DNA of 63,196 nt from Stappia indica (GCF_020177335.1 NZ_JAIVMG010000018.1:1-63196); one strand, 5' to 3'; counted from the stretch's first letter, positions 1 to 9,496 are shown. Made by a program: numbers and translations. The notes: generated from the letters alone by a model not told the origin.

Positions 1-562
1 CTTCCGCAGCCTCGAGCTTGGCGCGCTCCGCCTCCTCGGCGGCCCGCTTGGCGGCCTCTTCGGCCTCGCGCTTGGCGCGCTCCTCGGCCTCGGCCTTGCG
101 GCGGGCCTCTTCCGCGATGCGGCGGCGTTCGTCTTCCTCGCGGCGCTTGCGGTCCTCGACCTCACGCAGCTGCGCCTCGCGCAGGGCGGCCTGACGCGCG
201 GCCGCTTCCTCGCTGGTCAGCGTGCGCAGGATATTGCCGCCACGCGGCCGCTGGCCGGAGGCCGCACGGCGCGCCGCTGCGGTATCGGCCTTGACCGAAC
301 CGCCCTTTTCGATGTCGGGACGGCGCTCGCGCTGCTGTTGCTGCTGAGCGGGCGCGCGCGGAGCCGGCGCTTCCGCCTCCGGCTTGCCTTCCTGCCCCGG
401 CAGGACGACCCGGCGCTTCTTCTTCTCCACGACGACAGCCTTGCTGCGCCCATGCGAGAAGCTCTGACGCACGGTGCCCTGCTCGACGCCGGGCCGCTTC
501 AGTCCAAGCGTCTTGCGTTCAACGCTGATTGTCTTGTCGCCGGGATTTTTCGTTTCGCTCAT
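1..562 (-). CDS. infB: translation initiation factor IF-2, N-terminal part (partial)
   Basis: The reading frame starts at an ATG at 562 and runs off the left edge, so only about 187 N-terminal residues are present. It opens with [10 protein letters not shown] and a segment typical of alphaproteobacterial IF-2 ([21 protein letters not shown]). A long charged stretch rich in Glu, Arg, Lys and Ala follows, the variable linker before the GTPase domain. The GTPase and fMet-tRNA binding domains lie outside the window. It follows ylxR by 7 bp in the rimP-nusA-ylxR-infB order, so it is probably the last gene of that operon. Confidence 0.9.
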   Translation of the reverse strand, partial: MSETKNPGDKTISVERKTLGLKRPGVEQGTVRQSFSHGRSKAVVVEKKKRRVVLPGQEGKPEAEAPAPRAPAQQQQQRERRPDIEKGGSVKADTAAARRAASGQRPRGGNILRTLTSEEAAARQAALREAQLREVEDRKRREEDERRRIAEEARRKAEAEERAKREAEEAAKRAAEEAERAKLEAAE

Positions 563-569
563 ATCGCCT

Positions 570-1217
570 TCAGTCCTGGGTCGCCGCACCGCCCGCAACG
601 CCGCCGGATTGCTCATCCGGGTTGGCTCGGAAACGCTCCAATGCGTCTATCCGCATCAGCGCATTTTCGCTCGCGGATCCCGCGAGCAGTGCAGCATGTA
701 TCACATTTGACCGACCCAATGCCAAATCCAATTGAGTCGACGCAAAACTCCGTAGCGTCCGGCACCCGCCGGACCCGGCGAATCGCGCCTTCGCGATCGC
801 CGACAACTTTCTGACACCGTCCTCGCCCGCGTCCGCCGCCAGGAGAAGCGCGATCACATCCGCGCTCTTCAGGGCCGCTTCGACCTTGGCAAACCCAGCA
901 AGGACCTGCCCCGCCTTGCGTGCCAGCGACACCGAATTCAGCGCCGCGCGTTCCAGCAGAGCGTCCACACGCTCCGCCAAGTCCTCATCGGCGGTCACCT
1001 GCTCCTTGAGGGAGCGGGCGAACACCCGTTTCTTCTGCGCGGCGGTGACCGCCGCATGTGTCGCACTCACCCATACACCGCGCCCGGGCAGCTGACGCTT
1101 GAGATCGGGAACGATCCTTCCGTCAGGGTCCGCGACAAACCGGATCAGTTCCGTCACCGGCCTGGTCTCGCGGGTCAGGGCGCAGCACCGCTCCAGCGGC
1201 TCGTTCCGTCTCGGCAC
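570..1217 (-). CDS. ylxR: YlxR-family RNA-binding protein with L7Ae-like C-terminal domain
   Basis: 215 residues. The N-terminal half is a YlxR (DUF448) domain with the expected Cys-containing start (ERCCALTRE) and the GRGVW motif near residue 45. The C-terminal half (about 90-190) resembles an L7Ae/L30e-type RNA-binding fold, with the ARKAGQ motif seen in such proteins. The two-domain form is usual in alphaproteobacteria, whereas YlxR of Firmicutes is single-domain. It lies between nusA and infB, the standard place, so a role with the transcription or translation machinery is likely. Its exact substrate is not known from sequence. Confidence 0.85.
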   Translation of the reverse strand: MPRRNEPLERCCALTRETRPVTELIRFVADPDGRIVPDLKRQLPGRGVWVSATHAAVTAAQKKRVFARSLKEQVTADEDLAERVDALLERAALNSVSLARKAGQVLAGFAKVEAALKSADVIALLLAADAGEDGVRKLSAIAKARFAGSGGCRTLRSFASTQLDLALGRSNVIHAALLAGSASENALMRIDALERFRANPDEQSGGVAGGAATQD

Positions 1218-1276
1218 GTTTTTACTCCGCCGATCCCCACGCGCCCCGCCTCTGGCGGATCAGGCGCATCGGGACG

Positions 1277-2944
1277 TCACACCTCGTGCACGACACCTGC
1301 CGCAACGACTTCCTCGGACGCCGGCGCATCGGCTTCTTCGCCATCCGCCTCGTCGCCCTCGCCGGCCTCGTCATCTTCGGCCGCGGCCTGAAGCTCCTCG
1401 GCGCTGACCCAACCGGCCTCGACGCGCGCGGCCATGATCATCTCCTCGGCCTCGGCGCGGCTCAGATCGAACCCGGACAGCGCGCCCTCGTGGCGAACCG
1501 TCTCGCCCGCCGACCGCTCGGTCCAGCCGACCAGGTCATCGGTGGCGCAGCCGGCCAGATCCTCGACGGACCGAACCTCGTCCTTGCCGAGCGCGACCAT
1601 CATCGCGGTGGTCACGCCGGGGACCGCACGCAGGTCGTCGGCAACCCCGAGCGCCTTGCGCTCCTCGTCCAGCTTCGCCTCGACCTCTTCGAGATATTCG
1701 CGGGCACGCGCCTGGATTTCGTCGGCGGTGTCCTCATCGAAGCCCTCGATGGTCGCGACTTCGTCCCGCTCGACATACGCCACTTCCTCCACCGAGGCAA
1801 ATCCTTCGGAGGCAAGAAGCTGGCCGACGACCTCGTCCACATTGAGCGCATCGACGAAAAGCTGCGTCCGTTCAGCGAATTCACGCTGGCGGCGCTCCGA
1901 TTCATCATGCTCGGTCATGATGTCGATCGCCCAGCCGGTCAGCTGCGAGGCAAGCCGCACATTCTGACCGCGCCGGCCGATGGCCAGGGACAGCTGCTCG
2001 TCCGGAACCACCACCTCGATCCGCTCCGCATCCTCATCGAGCACCACCTTGGCGACCTCGGCCGGCTGCAGGGCGTTGACGATGAAGGTGGCCGCATCCG
2101 GGTTCCAGGGGATGATGTCGATCTTCTCGCCCTGCAACTCGCCGACCACCGCCTGGACGCGGCTGCCGCGCATGCCGACGCAGGCGCCGACCGGGTCGAT
2201 CGAGGAATCCTTGGAGATCACCGCGATCTTGGCGCGCGAGCCCGGATCGCGGGCCACGGCGCGGATCTCGATGATGCCATCGTAGATTTCCGGCACCTCC
2301 TGCGCGAACAACTTGGCCATGAACTGCGGATGGGTGCGCGACAGGAACACCTGGGGCCCACGCTGCTCGCGGCGCACGTCGTAGATATAGGCGCGGATGC
2401 GATCGCCGGTGCGGAACATTTCGCGCGGGATCAGCTCGTCGCGCCGGACCACGGCCTCGCCGCGACCGAGATCGACGACCACATTGCCGTATTCCACCCG
2501 CTTGACGACGCCGTTGATGACCTCGCCAATGCGGTCCTTGAACTCGTCGTACTGGCGATCGCGCTCGGCCTCACGGACCTTCTGCACGATCACCTGCTTG
2601 GCCGACTGGGCGGCGATGCGACCGAAATCGAGCGGCGGCAGCGGCTCGGCGATGTAATCGCCGATCTGCGCCAGCGGGTTGCGCTGCAGCGCCTCCTCAA
2701 GCCCGATCTCGGTGGCGACATTCTCCACCTCCTCGGCAACCAGCAGAAGCCGCTGAAGCTTGATCTCGCCGGTGCGCGGATTGATCTCGGCCCGAACCTC
2801 GGTCTCGGATCCGTAGCGGGAACGCGCCGCCTTCTGGATCGCGTCCTCCATCGCCGCGATCACGATCTGACGGTCGATCGACTTCTCCCGCGCCACCGCA
2901 TCGGCGATCTGCAGAAGTTCAAGCCGGTTCGCACTGATTGCCAT
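1277..2944 (-). CDS. nusA: transcription termination/antitermination factor NusA
   Basis: 555 residues. NusA binds RNA polymerase and nascent RNA and modulates pausing, termination and antitermination. In order there are an RNAP-binding N-domain (1 to about 130), an S1 domain (EVINGVVKRVEYGNVVVDLG), and KH domains with GMRGSRVQ and AIGRRGQNVRLAS motifs. C-terminal helix-hairpin-helix repeats and an acidic tail follow (EAGEGDEADGEEADAPASEE). I chose the ATG at 2944, with AGAGGAG nine bases upstream, over a TTG at 2953 that abuts the same Shine-Dalgarno. It is in the rimP-nusA-ylxR-infB operon. Confidence 0.95.
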   Translation of the reverse strand: MAISANRLELLQIADAVAREKSIDRQIVIAAMEDAIQKAARSRYGSETEVRAEINPRTGEIKLQRLLLVAEEVENVATEIGLEEALQRNPLAQIGDYIAEPLPPLDFGRIAAQSAKQVIVQKVREAERDRQYDEFKDRIGEVINGVVKRVEYGNVVVDLGRGEAVVRRDELIPREMFRTGDRIRAYIYDVRREQRGPQVFLSRTHPQFMAKLFAQEVPEIYDGIIEIRAVARDPGSRAKIAVISKDSSIDPVGACVGMRGSRVQAVVGELQGEKIDIIPWNPDAATFIVNALQPAEVAKVVLDEDAERIEVVVPDEQLSLAIGRRGQNVRLASQLTGWAIDIMTEHDESERRQREFAERTQLFVDALNVDEVVGQLLASEGFASVEEVAYVERDEVATIEGFDEDTADEIQARAREYLEEVEAKLDEERKALGVADDLRAVPGVTTAMMVALGKDEVRSVEDLAGCATDDLVGWTERSAGETVRHEGALSGFDLSRAEAEEMIMAARVEAGWVSAEELQAAAEDDEAGEGDEADGEEADAPASEEVVAAGVVHEV

Positions 2945-3028
2945 CTCGCTCAACTCCTCTGGCGCCGGAAACCGCGGCGCACCCTCTGTCTTTCCGACGG
3001 AACGCTTGACCGGCGCTCCGGATGTTCA

Positions 3029-3754
3029 CTATTCGCCCGGCTCGCGGCCGGATCCGCGATCCGTGTCAGTTGCCGCCGCAACCCCGGCGCGGGGCCCCTT
3101 GCCCCGCCCCCGGCGCGCGGCCCGCTCCGCCTGACGCGCCGCCTTCTCGGCCTGGCGCGCGGCCTTTTCCGCCTTCAGCGCCGCGTCGATCAGAAGATCG
3201 GTCAGGACAAGACGGGCATCGCCGACGTCGCGCAGCGCAAGCTCGACGTCCCGCTGTCCGTTGGGCAGTTCTTCCTCAAGCCGCAGCGTGACCGTATCCG
3301 CATCGGCGGCGGTCAGAACACCGCGAAAGCGCTTACGCCCATCGAGCGGCACCGAAAGTTCGATCTTCGCCAGATGACCGAGCCAGCGGCTGAAATCGCC
3401 GGCGCGCACCAGCGGCCGGTCGACCCCGGGCGAGGAGAGTTCGAGATTGTATTCCCGATCGATCGGATCCTCGACGTCGAGCACCGGCGTGATGCCACGG
3501 CTGACGGTCTCGCAATCGTCGATGGTCATGGTGCCGTCGGGGCGCTCGGCCATCACCTGCAACGTCAGCCCATCGACACCGGAGAGCTTGACCCGCACGA
3601 GGCGGAACCCGAGATCCTCGATGACGGGCTCGACGATGGCGGCGATCCTCGCCTCCAGTCCGGCCTCGCGGACAAGTCTTGGTTCGCTGTCCTGCACGAA
3701 ATCCTCATTTCCCTGGGTGCGGCACGGGGGCGACGGATCCTGCGATACCGCCAC
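3029..3754 (-). CDS. rimP: ribosome maturation factor RimP
   Basis: 241 residues; RimP assists 30S subunit maturation. The N-terminal domain has the family pattern ([18 protein letters not shown] and the DCETVSR region) and SSPGVDRPL, followed by the C-terminal SH3-like domain. The last 50 residues are a long basic Lys/Arg/Ala tail ([15 protein letters not shown]), longer than in E. coli RimP but common in rhizobia. The start is a GTG at 3754 with GGAG six bases upstream; no ATG in frame lies near. First gene of the nusA operon, with a terminator-containing leader upstream. Confidence 0.92.
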   Translation of the reverse strand: MAVSQDPSPPCRTQGNEDFVQDSEPRLVREAGLEARIAAIVEPVIEDLGFRLVRVKLSGVDGLTLQVMAERPDGTMTIDDCETVSRGITPVLDVEDPIDREYNLELSSPGVDRPLVRAGDFSRWLGHLAKIELSVPLDGRKRFRGVLTAADADTVTLRLEEELPNGQRDVELALRDVGDARLVLTDLLIDAALKAEKAARQAEKAARQAERAARRGRGKGPRAGVAAATDTDRGSGREPGE

Positions 3755-3813
3755 GCATCACTCCGGCGCCTTCGCCGGTCGGCGACACCCGCCGCGCGCC
3801 TGGCGGCACCCCT

Positions 3814-3848
3814 AAAACAAAAAGAGCGGGTCCCGGAGGGGCCCACTC
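3814..3848 (-). terminator. intrinsic terminator between trmB and rimP
   Basis: On the minus strand a GC-rich hairpin (arms GAGTGGG and CCCGCTC, with an inner CCC/GGG) is followed at once by TTTTTGTTTT. It would stop transcription from trmB/metK. It also lies between a possible rimP promoter (3875-3901) and the rimP start, so it may act as an attenuator in the rimP-nusA leader. Confidence 0.6.
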
Positions 3849-3874
3849 TCAAACTGCCCTTGATGAGCCGCCAG

Positions 3875-3901
3875 AGAATATTTGACGATCACTATAGTCA
3901 A
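3875..3901 (-). promoter_or_regulatory. possible promoter for the rimP-nusA operon
   Basis: Minus-strand TTGACT and TATTCT are separated by 15 bp, which is short. An alternative pairing is CTTGCC with CTATAG, 16 bp apart, slightly upstream. The element sits in an inverted repeat (ATTTGAC/GTCAAAT, 3880-3903), an AT-rich island in GC-rich DNA. Either promoter would start RNA upstream of the hairpin at 3814-3848. No experimental support. Confidence 0.35.
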
Positions 3902-3924
3902 ATCACCGGCCAAGGCAAGCGGAT

Positions 3925-4611
3925 TCACAGGCGGCGGAACTCCAGATAGCGGCCGACCCGCCCCTCGCGCACGGCCTTGCGCTCATAGCGTGTGCCGGAC
4001 CAGGGCGCCCAGGGACGGCGCCAGTCATCGGCCCGCTCGGCGGTCCATTCGAACGCCGGATGGTCGCGCAGGTGCCGCAGCGTCCAGTCCACATAGGTAT
4101 CGATGTCGCTGGCAAACCGCAGCAAGGCTCCCGGCTTCAGCACCCGGGCGTAACGGTCGAGATTGACCGGGTTGATGAACCGGCGCTTCCAGTGCCGGCG
4201 CTTCGGCCAGGGGTCCGGATAGAGCTGGTAGACACCGTCGAGGCAGGCCGGCGGCAACCAGTCCAAGAGCTTGATCGCATCGTCGCCATAGACCCGGACG
4301 TTCTCCAGGCCTTCGCTGTCGACCTCCGCCACCGCCTTGGCCAGGCTGCTGACGAAGGGCTCGACGCCAATGAACCCCACATCCGGCAGGCGCCGCGCCT
4401 CATGCAGCAGATGCTCGCCGCCGCCGAAACCGACCTCCAGCCAGACCGCGCTCACCGGCCGGGCGAACAGGGTCGTGACGTCTTCAGGCGCCGGAACCGA
4501 GAGATCCGGCTGCAACCGCTGCAACGCTGCGTCGAACTGTTCCTGCCGCCCCTTGCGCAGCGGCTTGCCCACGCGCCGGCCGAAAAAGGAACCCTTGGTG
4601 TGATCCGTCAT
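3925..4611 (-). CDS. trmB: tRNA (guanine-N7-)-methyltransferase TrmB
   Basis: 228 residues. TrmB methylates G46 of tRNA from SAM. The SAM-binding loop LEVGFGGGEHL is near residue 60 and the family signature YPDPWPKRRHWKRRF near residue 125. The FASD motif and C-terminal TRYERK motif are also present. The start is the ATG at 4611 (MTDHTKGS) with GGAAG seven bases upstream; an upstream extension to 4686 is open but has no homologous look. It lies 129 bp downstream of metK on the same strand and before an intrinsic terminator, so metK-trmB is probably one transcript. Confidence 0.93.
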   Translation of the reverse strand: MTDHTKGSFFGRRVGKPLRKGRQEQFDAALQRLQPDLSVPAPEDVTTLFARPVSAVWLEVGFGGGEHLLHEARRLPDVGFIGVEPFVSSLAKAVAEVDSEGLENVRVYGDDAIKLLDWLPPACLDGVYQLYPDPWPKRRHWKRRFINPVNLDRYARVLKPGALLRFASDIDTYVDWTLRHLRDHPAFEWTAERADDWRRPWAPWSGTRYERKAVREGRVGRYLEFRRL

Positions 4612-4740
4612 CGCATTCTTCCATCCCGCCGGCGCGGCACGTCCCGCGCGCGGGCAAATTTCCGGCTGCCGAAGGGCAGCGGACATGACAACGCCGCCGG
4701 AAGGCTCCGGCGGCGCTGTTCGTTGATCTGAAGCCCCGGA

Positions 4741-5913
4741 TCAGCCCGCGATGTCGCGCAGGGCGTGCACCAGGTCGATCTTTTCCCAGGAGAAGCCACC
4801 ATCGGCCTCCGGCTCCCGACCGAAGTGGCCGTAGGCCGCGGTGCGGGCGTAGATCGGACGGTTGAGCTGCAGGTGCTCGCGGATGCCGCGCGGCGTCAGG
4901 TTCATGACGTTGCGGATCCCCTTCTCGAGCTTGGCCTCGTCCACCTTGCCGGTGCCATGCAGGTCGACATAGACCGACAGGGGCTCGGCAACGCCGATGG
5001 CGTAGGACAGCTGGATGGTGCAACGGTCGGCGAGATCCGCCGCCACCACGTTCTTGGCGAGATAACGCGCCGCATAGGCCGCCGAACGGTCAACCTTGGT
5101 CGGATCCTTGCCGGAGAACGCGCCGCCGCCATGGGGCGCGGCACCGCCATAGGTGTCGACGATGATCTTGCGGCCGGTCAGGCCGCAGTCGCCGTCCGGA
5201 CCGCCGATGACGAAGGCACCGGTCGGATTGACGTGCCAGACCGTCTCGTCGGTGATCCAGCCGCCGGGCACGGCGGAAATGATGTAGGGCTCGACGATCG
5301 AGCGGATGTCATCGGAGGTCAGCGCCGGATCGAGATGCTGGGTCGACAGCACGATGGAGGTCAGCCCCACCGGCGCACCATTCTCGTAACGCACTGTAAC
5401 CTGGCTCTTGGCGTCCGGGCCGAGCGCCGGCTCCCGGCCGGTCTTGCGCGCCTCGGCGAGGAGCCGAAGGATCTTGTGCGAGTAGTAGATCGGCGCCGGC
5501 ATCAGCTCCGGGGTCTCGCGGCAGGCATAGCCGAACATGATGCCCTGATCGCCCGCGCCCTCGTCCTTGTTGTCCGCCGCATCGACGCCCTGGGCGATAT
5601 GCGCGGACTGGTCGTGCAGGTGAACCTGGATGTCGCAGGTTTCCCAGTGGAACCCTTCCTGCTCATAGCCGATGTCCTTCATCGCCAGCCGGGCAAGATG
5701 GGCGATGTAGTCATGGGTGATGTGCGAGGGACCGCGGGTTTCACCCGCAATCACGACCCTGTTGGTGGTGGCCAGCGTTTCGCATGCCACCCGCGCTTCC
5801 GGCATTTCGCCGAGAAACGCATCGACCACGGCATCGGAGATCCGGTCACAGACCTTGTCCGGATGACCCTCCGACACGGATTCAGAGGTAAACAGATAGT
5901 TTTGACGCGCCAC
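4741..5913 (-). CDS. metK: S-adenosylmethionine synthetase
   Basis: 390 residues; it makes SAM from methionine and ATP. Signatures are [16 protein letters not shown] at the N-terminus, the ATP/phosphate-binding GDCGLTGRK motif, and [20 protein letters not shown]. The start is a GTG at 5913 (VARQNYLF) with AAGGA nine bases upstream, preferred over a TTG at 5919 that is only three bases from the same site. Its neighbours are an HTH regulator upstream and trmB downstream, a conserved rhizobial order. A perfect 12-bp hairpin precedes it. Confidence 0.95.
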   Translation of the reverse strand: MARQNYLFTSESVSEGHPDKVCDRISDAVVDAFLGEMPEARVACETLATTNRVVIAGETRGPSHITHDYIAHLARLAMKDIGYEQEGFHWETCDIQVHLHDQSAHIAQGVDAADNKDEGAGDQGIMFGYACRETPELMPAPIYYSHKILRLLAEARKTGREPALGPDAKSQVTVRYENGAPVGLTSIVLSTQHLDPALTSDDIRSIVEPYIISAVPGGWITDETVWHVNPTGAFVIGGPDGDCGLTGRKIIVDTYGGAAPHGGGAFSGKDPTKVDRSAAYAARYLAKNVVAADLADRCTIQLSYAIGVAEPLSVYVDLHGTGKVDEAKLEKGIRNVMNLTPRGIREHLQLNRPIYARTAAYGHFGREPEADGGFSWEKIDLVHALRDIAG

Positions 5914-5932
5914 GAGCAATCGTCCTTCTGGG

Positions 5933-5971
5933 AAGAAAACAGTAAGAAGCGGCGGGAAATCCCGCCGCTTC
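5933..5971 (-). terminator. strong hairpin with T-rich tail upstream of metK
   Basis: On the minus strand GAAGCGGCGGGA pairs perfectly with TCCCGCCGCTTC (12 bp, two unpaired bases), followed by TTACTGTTTTCTT. It probably terminates the upstream HTH gene. Its end is only about 20 bp from the metK start, so it may also lie in the metK leader. No SAM riboswitch fold was recognised. Confidence 0.5.
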
Positions 5972-5978
5972 GGCTGAC

Positions 5979-6007
5979 TAAAGACAGTGTTTTGCGGAGC
6001 GCGTCAA
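5979..6007 (-). promoter_or_regulatory. possible metK promoter
   Basis: Minus-strand TTGACG (in CTTGACG) and TCTTTA are spaced 17 bp apart. The -35 is good and the -10 weak. If used, RNA would start just at the 12-bp hairpin. Confidence 0.25.
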
Positions 6008-6020
6008 GCCATTCGACCCG

Positions 6021-6437
6021 TCAGCCCTTGTCGGCTTCCTCGCCCGCCAGAGCGCGGACGAGTTCGACCACCCGGCGACGAACCTTCGCATCCTCGATCC
6101 GGACGAAGGCCTTGTTGAGCGACAGCCCTTCTGAAGAGGACAGGAAATCGACAACATAAGATGCCGGCTTTGCTTCACCGAAGCCGGTTGCTTCATCCGG
6201 TGTCCCAGGGGCATCTTCGAAGAAGAACGCAACCGGGACCTTCAGGACCGTCGCGATATGCTGCAAACGGCTCGCACCGATCCGGTTGGTGCCCTTCTCA
6301 TACTTCTGGATCTGCTGGAATGTAATCCCGAGGCTCTCACCAAGTTTTTCCTGGCTCATTCCAAGCATCATTCGGCGCAGCCGCACGCGGCTTCCGACAT
6401 GCACATCGATGGGGTTTGGTGCTTTCTTGCTGGGCAT
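6021..6437 (-). CDS. Cro/CI-type helix-turn-helix regulator beside metK
   Basis: 138 residues. Residues about 12-70 are an HTH_XRE domain (SRVRLRRMMLGMSQEKLGES, then GITFQQIQKYEKGTNRIGASRL). The C-terminal half is mostly acidic and helical with no recognised enzyme domain. The start is the ATG at 6437 (MPSKK) with AGAAG upstream, rather than a GTG at 6476. Such proteins occur between lnt and metK in many rhizobia, so it is a conserved family member, but its targets cannot be read from this sequence. A link to SAM or the cell envelope is only suggested by position. Confidence 0.85.
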   Translation of the reverse strand: MPSKKAPNPIDVHVGSRVRLRRMMLGMSQEKLGESLGITFQQIQKYEKGTNRIGASRLQHIATVLKVPVAFFFEDAPGTPDEATGFGEAKPASYVVDFLSSSEGLSLNKAFVRIEDAKVRRRVVELVRALAGEEADKG

Positions 6438-6643
6438 TTTTGATCTTCTTTCTCGCCTATCGGTTGCTGTGACCACGTCATTTATTCTCCGGAGGCTTTT
6501 TCACCGCCTCATCGAATGTCGCTCCGTTTCGCCCCGGAACATTCATCCATCGAGCCGGCAGCTTGCCATTTCCCGGTTTTTTCAACCCGCCGAACACGAC
6601 CAGCGGACGCAGCTGTCATGATGCCGTGCGACAGGACCCGGCG
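6438..6643. other. intergenic region lnt to HTH regulator
   Basis: About 205 bp with no gene I can support. It is more AT-rich than its surroundings near the HTH start, so the HTH promoter is probably here, but I found no clear -35/-10 pair. Confidence 0.4.
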
Positions 6644-8230
6644 TCAATCTTTACGCGCATACCCTACGTAACGCGATACCAGAAGGAGGCCAAGCAAAAC
6701 CGTAACAAGCAAGCCCAAGATGAGCGCACCCGTCCGTGAATAAACCGTCGGGGGAGCACTGGAGGGCAAGCGCAGGTCGATCACCCCCTGTTGCCCGAGC
6801 CCGAGCCGTGCCCGCACTCGTCCCTGAGCGTCGACCACGCCACTGATTCCGGTGTTCGCCACCCGCACCACCGGCACGCCCTGCTCAATCGCCCGCATCC
6901 GCGCCTGGACGAAATGCTGGACGGGGCCGGGGGTATCGCCGAACCAGGCATCATTGGTGACATTGAGAATCCAGCCCGGACGCCCATCGGCCGAGGTCGC
7001 GGCTTCAGGGAATATCGCCTCGTAGCAAATCAGCGGCAGCATCAAGGGACCGGTCACCGGTGCCAGCAGCCGGTGGCGATAGCCGGCGCGGAATTCCCCT
7101 GGCGTCGCAACGAGCTTGGTCAGGCCGATGGCCTCCAGCCAGTCGCCGAAGGGCAGGAACTCACCAAAGGGCACCAGGCGCACCTTGTCATAGGCATCGC
7201 GGATGGTGCCCGCGCCATCGACCACGTAAACGCTGTTGTAGAACGACCCCGTCGCCTCGCCTTGCCGCACCGCGCCGGTGGCCAATGTGTCTTCCGGGCC
7301 AAGCATCCGGGCAATCGCCGACAGAGCGCCGGGCTCGTTCGTCAGAAGAAAGGGCACGGCGGATTCCGGCCAGATCACCACCCGCGGCAAATCGCCGCCG
7401 TCCGCGCCCGTCCAGGGCTGATCGCTCATCTCAAGATAGGTGGCGAAAACGCGGGAGCGGTTTTCCGGCTTCCACTTCTCCTCCTGTGGCACCGAGGGCT
7501 GCACCAGCCGGAGGGCCACCGGCTCGGAGGTCGGCGGGCCGGCCTGCGTCAACCGGGCCGCGCCAAATCCGCCGATCGCCAGAAAGAGCAGGACGCCGGC
7601 CACCCCGGCGCGGCGCCCTCCGCCCGGCTCGGCAAAGCCTGCCAGGCTGCAGAACACCAGGGTGACCAGGAGCCCGAGACCATAGACGCCGACCAGCGCG
7701 GCGGGCTGGGCCAGCCAGAGCACGTCACCGAACGCATAGCCCCAGGTGTTCCAGGGAAAGCCCGACAGAACGTTGCCGCGCAGCGCATCGGCGCCGGCGA
7801 GCGCCAGCGCCAGCGCCAGCAGCCGTCCCCAGCCGTCACGCCAGATGGCGGCGGCGAGCGCAACGCCAAGCCCGGTGAAGATGGCAAGTCCGGCCGGCAG
7901 CAGCAGCACGGCGAGCGGGATCATCCAGGCATGCAGCTGCGCGTCGACCAGAAAGGCCCGGCCGATCCACCACAGGCCGGCCAGATGAAAGCCGAAGCCG
8001 AACCACCAGCCAAGGACAAAGCCGGCGCGGGCGCGCGCCGCCAGCCGCGCGCCCGGCGCGATTGCTCCATCGAGCAGCCAGACCAGTGCGGGGAAGGAGA
8101 GGGCGAGCACCGGGAACCAGCCGAAAGGCGGCATTGCCAGCGCGGCAAGCGCTCCGCCAAGCGCCGCAAGCAGCCAACGCTGCCAGCCGAAGGCCAGCAG
8201 AAACACATGGGACAGTCGCTGCAAGATCAC
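6644..8230 (-). CDS. lnt: apolipoprotein N-acyltransferase
   Basis: 528 residues; Lnt adds the third acyl chain to the N-terminus of lipoproteins in the inner membrane. The N-terminal half is a series of hydrophobic helices (for example LLAALGGALAALAMPPFG). The C-terminal half is the periplasmic nitrilase domain with the catalytic triad: Glu in WPESAVPFLL, Lys in YDKVRLVPFGEFLP, Cys in LICYEAIFPE. A final transmembrane helix lies near residue 505. The start given is a GTG at 8230; a TTG two codons later has better Shine-Dalgarno spacing. Downstream of corC in a conserved order. Confidence 0.95.
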   Translation of the reverse strand: MILQRLSHVFLLAFGWQRWLLAALGGALAALAMPPFGWFPVLALSFPALVWLLDGAIAPGARLAARARAGFVLGWWFGFGFHLAGLWWIGRAFLVDAQLHAWMIPLAVLLLPAGLAIFTGLGVALAAAIWRDGWGRLLALALALAGADALRGNVLSGFPWNTWGYAFGDVLWLAQPAALVGVYGLGLLVTLVFCSLAGFAEPGGGRRAGVAGVLLFLAIGGFGAARLTQAGPPTSEPVALRLVQPSVPQEEKWKPENRSRVFATYLEMSDQPWTGADGGDLPRVVIWPESAVPFLLTNEPGALSAIARMLGPEDTLATGAVRQGEATGSFYNSVYVVDGAGTIRDAYDKVRLVPFGEFLPFGDWLEAIGLTKLVATPGEFRAGYRHRLLAPVTGPLMLPLICYEAIFPEAATSADGRPGWILNVTNDAWFGDTPGPVQHFVQARMRAIEQGVPVVRVANTGISGVVDAQGRVRARLGLGQQGVIDLRLPSSAPPTVYSRTGALILGLLVTVLLGLLLVSRYVGYARKD

Positions 8231-8338
8231 CGCTCCGCTCTACCAGCCTTTCCGAATGCCCCGCACCAGAGGTGCGAATCGTCCCGCGCATGCGCCGACG
8301 TTCTCCGCTGCGGCGCGGCCGGTCAAGCAGGCCATGCC

Positions 8339-9478
8339 CTACCCTTCCGAGGATGGCGCGGCCTCGGGCCGGCGAAGCCGGCGCCGCGCGTCGCCGTGCC
8401 GCGGATCGATACGCTTGGCCCGGATCCGCAGCCGCTTGATGCGCCGCGGATCGGCGTCCAGAACCTCGAATTCGTAGCCGGGAAGCTCGCGGGCGGCGAT
8501 CAGCTCACCGCGCACCGGCACCCGTCCGACCAGCGTGAAGACAAGACCGCCAAGGGTATCCACTTCCTCGCCCAGTTCGCCGATCTGGAAACCGGTCCCC
8601 AGGGCCTGCTCCACGTCTTCCAGCGGAACCCGGGGATCGGCGGTCCAGGTGCCGTCGGAGACCCTGGAGATCATCGCCTCCTCGTCCTCGTCGTGCTCGT
8701 CCTCGATATCACCGACCACCGTCTCGACCACATCCTCCAGCGAGACCAGGCCGTCGGTGCCGCCATATTCGTCGATCACCAGCGCCATCTGCATGCGGTC
8801 CGCCTGCATCTTCGCCATCAGGTCGGCAGCCGGCATGGACGGAGGCACGAACAGCACCGGACGAATGATACCGGCCTCGTGCAGCGGCAACGACAAATCG
8901 ACCCGAGACAGATCGACATCCGCCTCCTGGTTGGACAGACGCGCGGCCTGCGCCTCGTCTTCATCCTTCCCGGCCCTGTCCTTGGCGTCGCTCTGTTCGC
9001 CCCCCTCCTCGGCGCCCGCCTTGACCGCGAAATAGGCCATCAGATCCTTGATGTGCACCATGCCGCGCGGGTCATCGAGACCTTCATGATAGACGGGCAT
9101 GCGGGAATGGCCGGATTCGCGGAACACCTCCATCAGCCGGCCAAGCGCGACCGTGTCCTCGATGGCGTCGATATCGGCGCGCGGCACCATGACATCGTCC
9201 ACCCGCACCTCGCGCAGGCGCAGGATATTCGACAGGAGCACGCGTTCCTCGGGGGTGAAACTGGCCCCCTCATCCGCGTCACGGGCTAATTCATCCTGGA
9301 GATTCTGGCGCAGTGTCATCGCGCCGGATCGGCGCAGGCCGGCAAGCCGCTTCACCTGCCGCAAACCCCAGCCGAACAGGGACCGATGTGATATCGGCGG
9401 CTGGTCGTCATGTTCGCCCACGGCGCTCGCATCGGATGCGGGCTGCCGTTCGGGACTTCGATCCTCTGAATCGTGCAT
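8339..9478 (-). CDS. CBS-domain CorC/HlyC-type transporter-associated protein
   Basis: 379 residues, starting at an ATG. It has paired CBS domains (MVPRADIDAIEDTVALGRLM; the second around MALVIDEYGGTDGLVSLED) and a C-terminal CorC_HlyC domain. An acidic insert rich in Glu/Asp/Lys lies between the CBS motifs. The family is tied to magnesium/cobalt homeostasis and was once called hemolysin-like. There is no transmembrane DUF21 part, so this is the short soluble form. It sits between ybeY and lnt, the normal place, and probably shares their operon. Confidence 0.88.
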   Translation of the reverse strand: MHDSEDRSPERQPASDASAVGEHDDQPPISHRSLFGWGLRQVKRLAGLRRSGAMTLRQNLQDELARDADEGASFTPEERVLLSNILRLREVRVDDVMVPRADIDAIEDTVALGRLMEVFRESGHSRMPVYHEGLDDPRGMVHIKDLMAYFAVKAGAEEGGEQSDAKDRAGKDEDEAQAARLSNQEADVDLSRVDLSLPLHEAGIIRPVLFVPPSMPAADLMAKMQADRMQMALVIDEYGGTDGLVSLEDVVETVVGDIEDEHDEDEEAMISRVSDGTWTADPRVPLEDVEQALGTGFQIGELGEEVDTLGGLVFTLVGRVPVRGELIAARELPGYEFEVLDADPRRIKRLRIRAKRIDPRHGDARRRLRRPEAAPSSEG

Positions 9479-9496
9479 ATCTGTTTTGCACCCGTC

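Noticed and set aside
1286-3949. A very long open frame on the plus strand opposite nusA and rimP, and similar ones at 6791-9289, 10159-12813, 16053-18782 and 26523-29339
   Set aside because: They are antisense to well-recognised genes, have no family similarity and are expected from high-GC codon bias.
5914-6020. SAM or SAM/SAH riboswitch upstream of metK
   Set aside because: Only a perfect 12-bp hairpin with T-rich tail is seen; the pseudoknot elements of the known short SAM-family motifs were not found.
8256-8290. Possible tRNA T-arm (GGTGCGAATCGTCCC-like)
   Set aside because: No acceptor, D or anticodon arms can be built around it.
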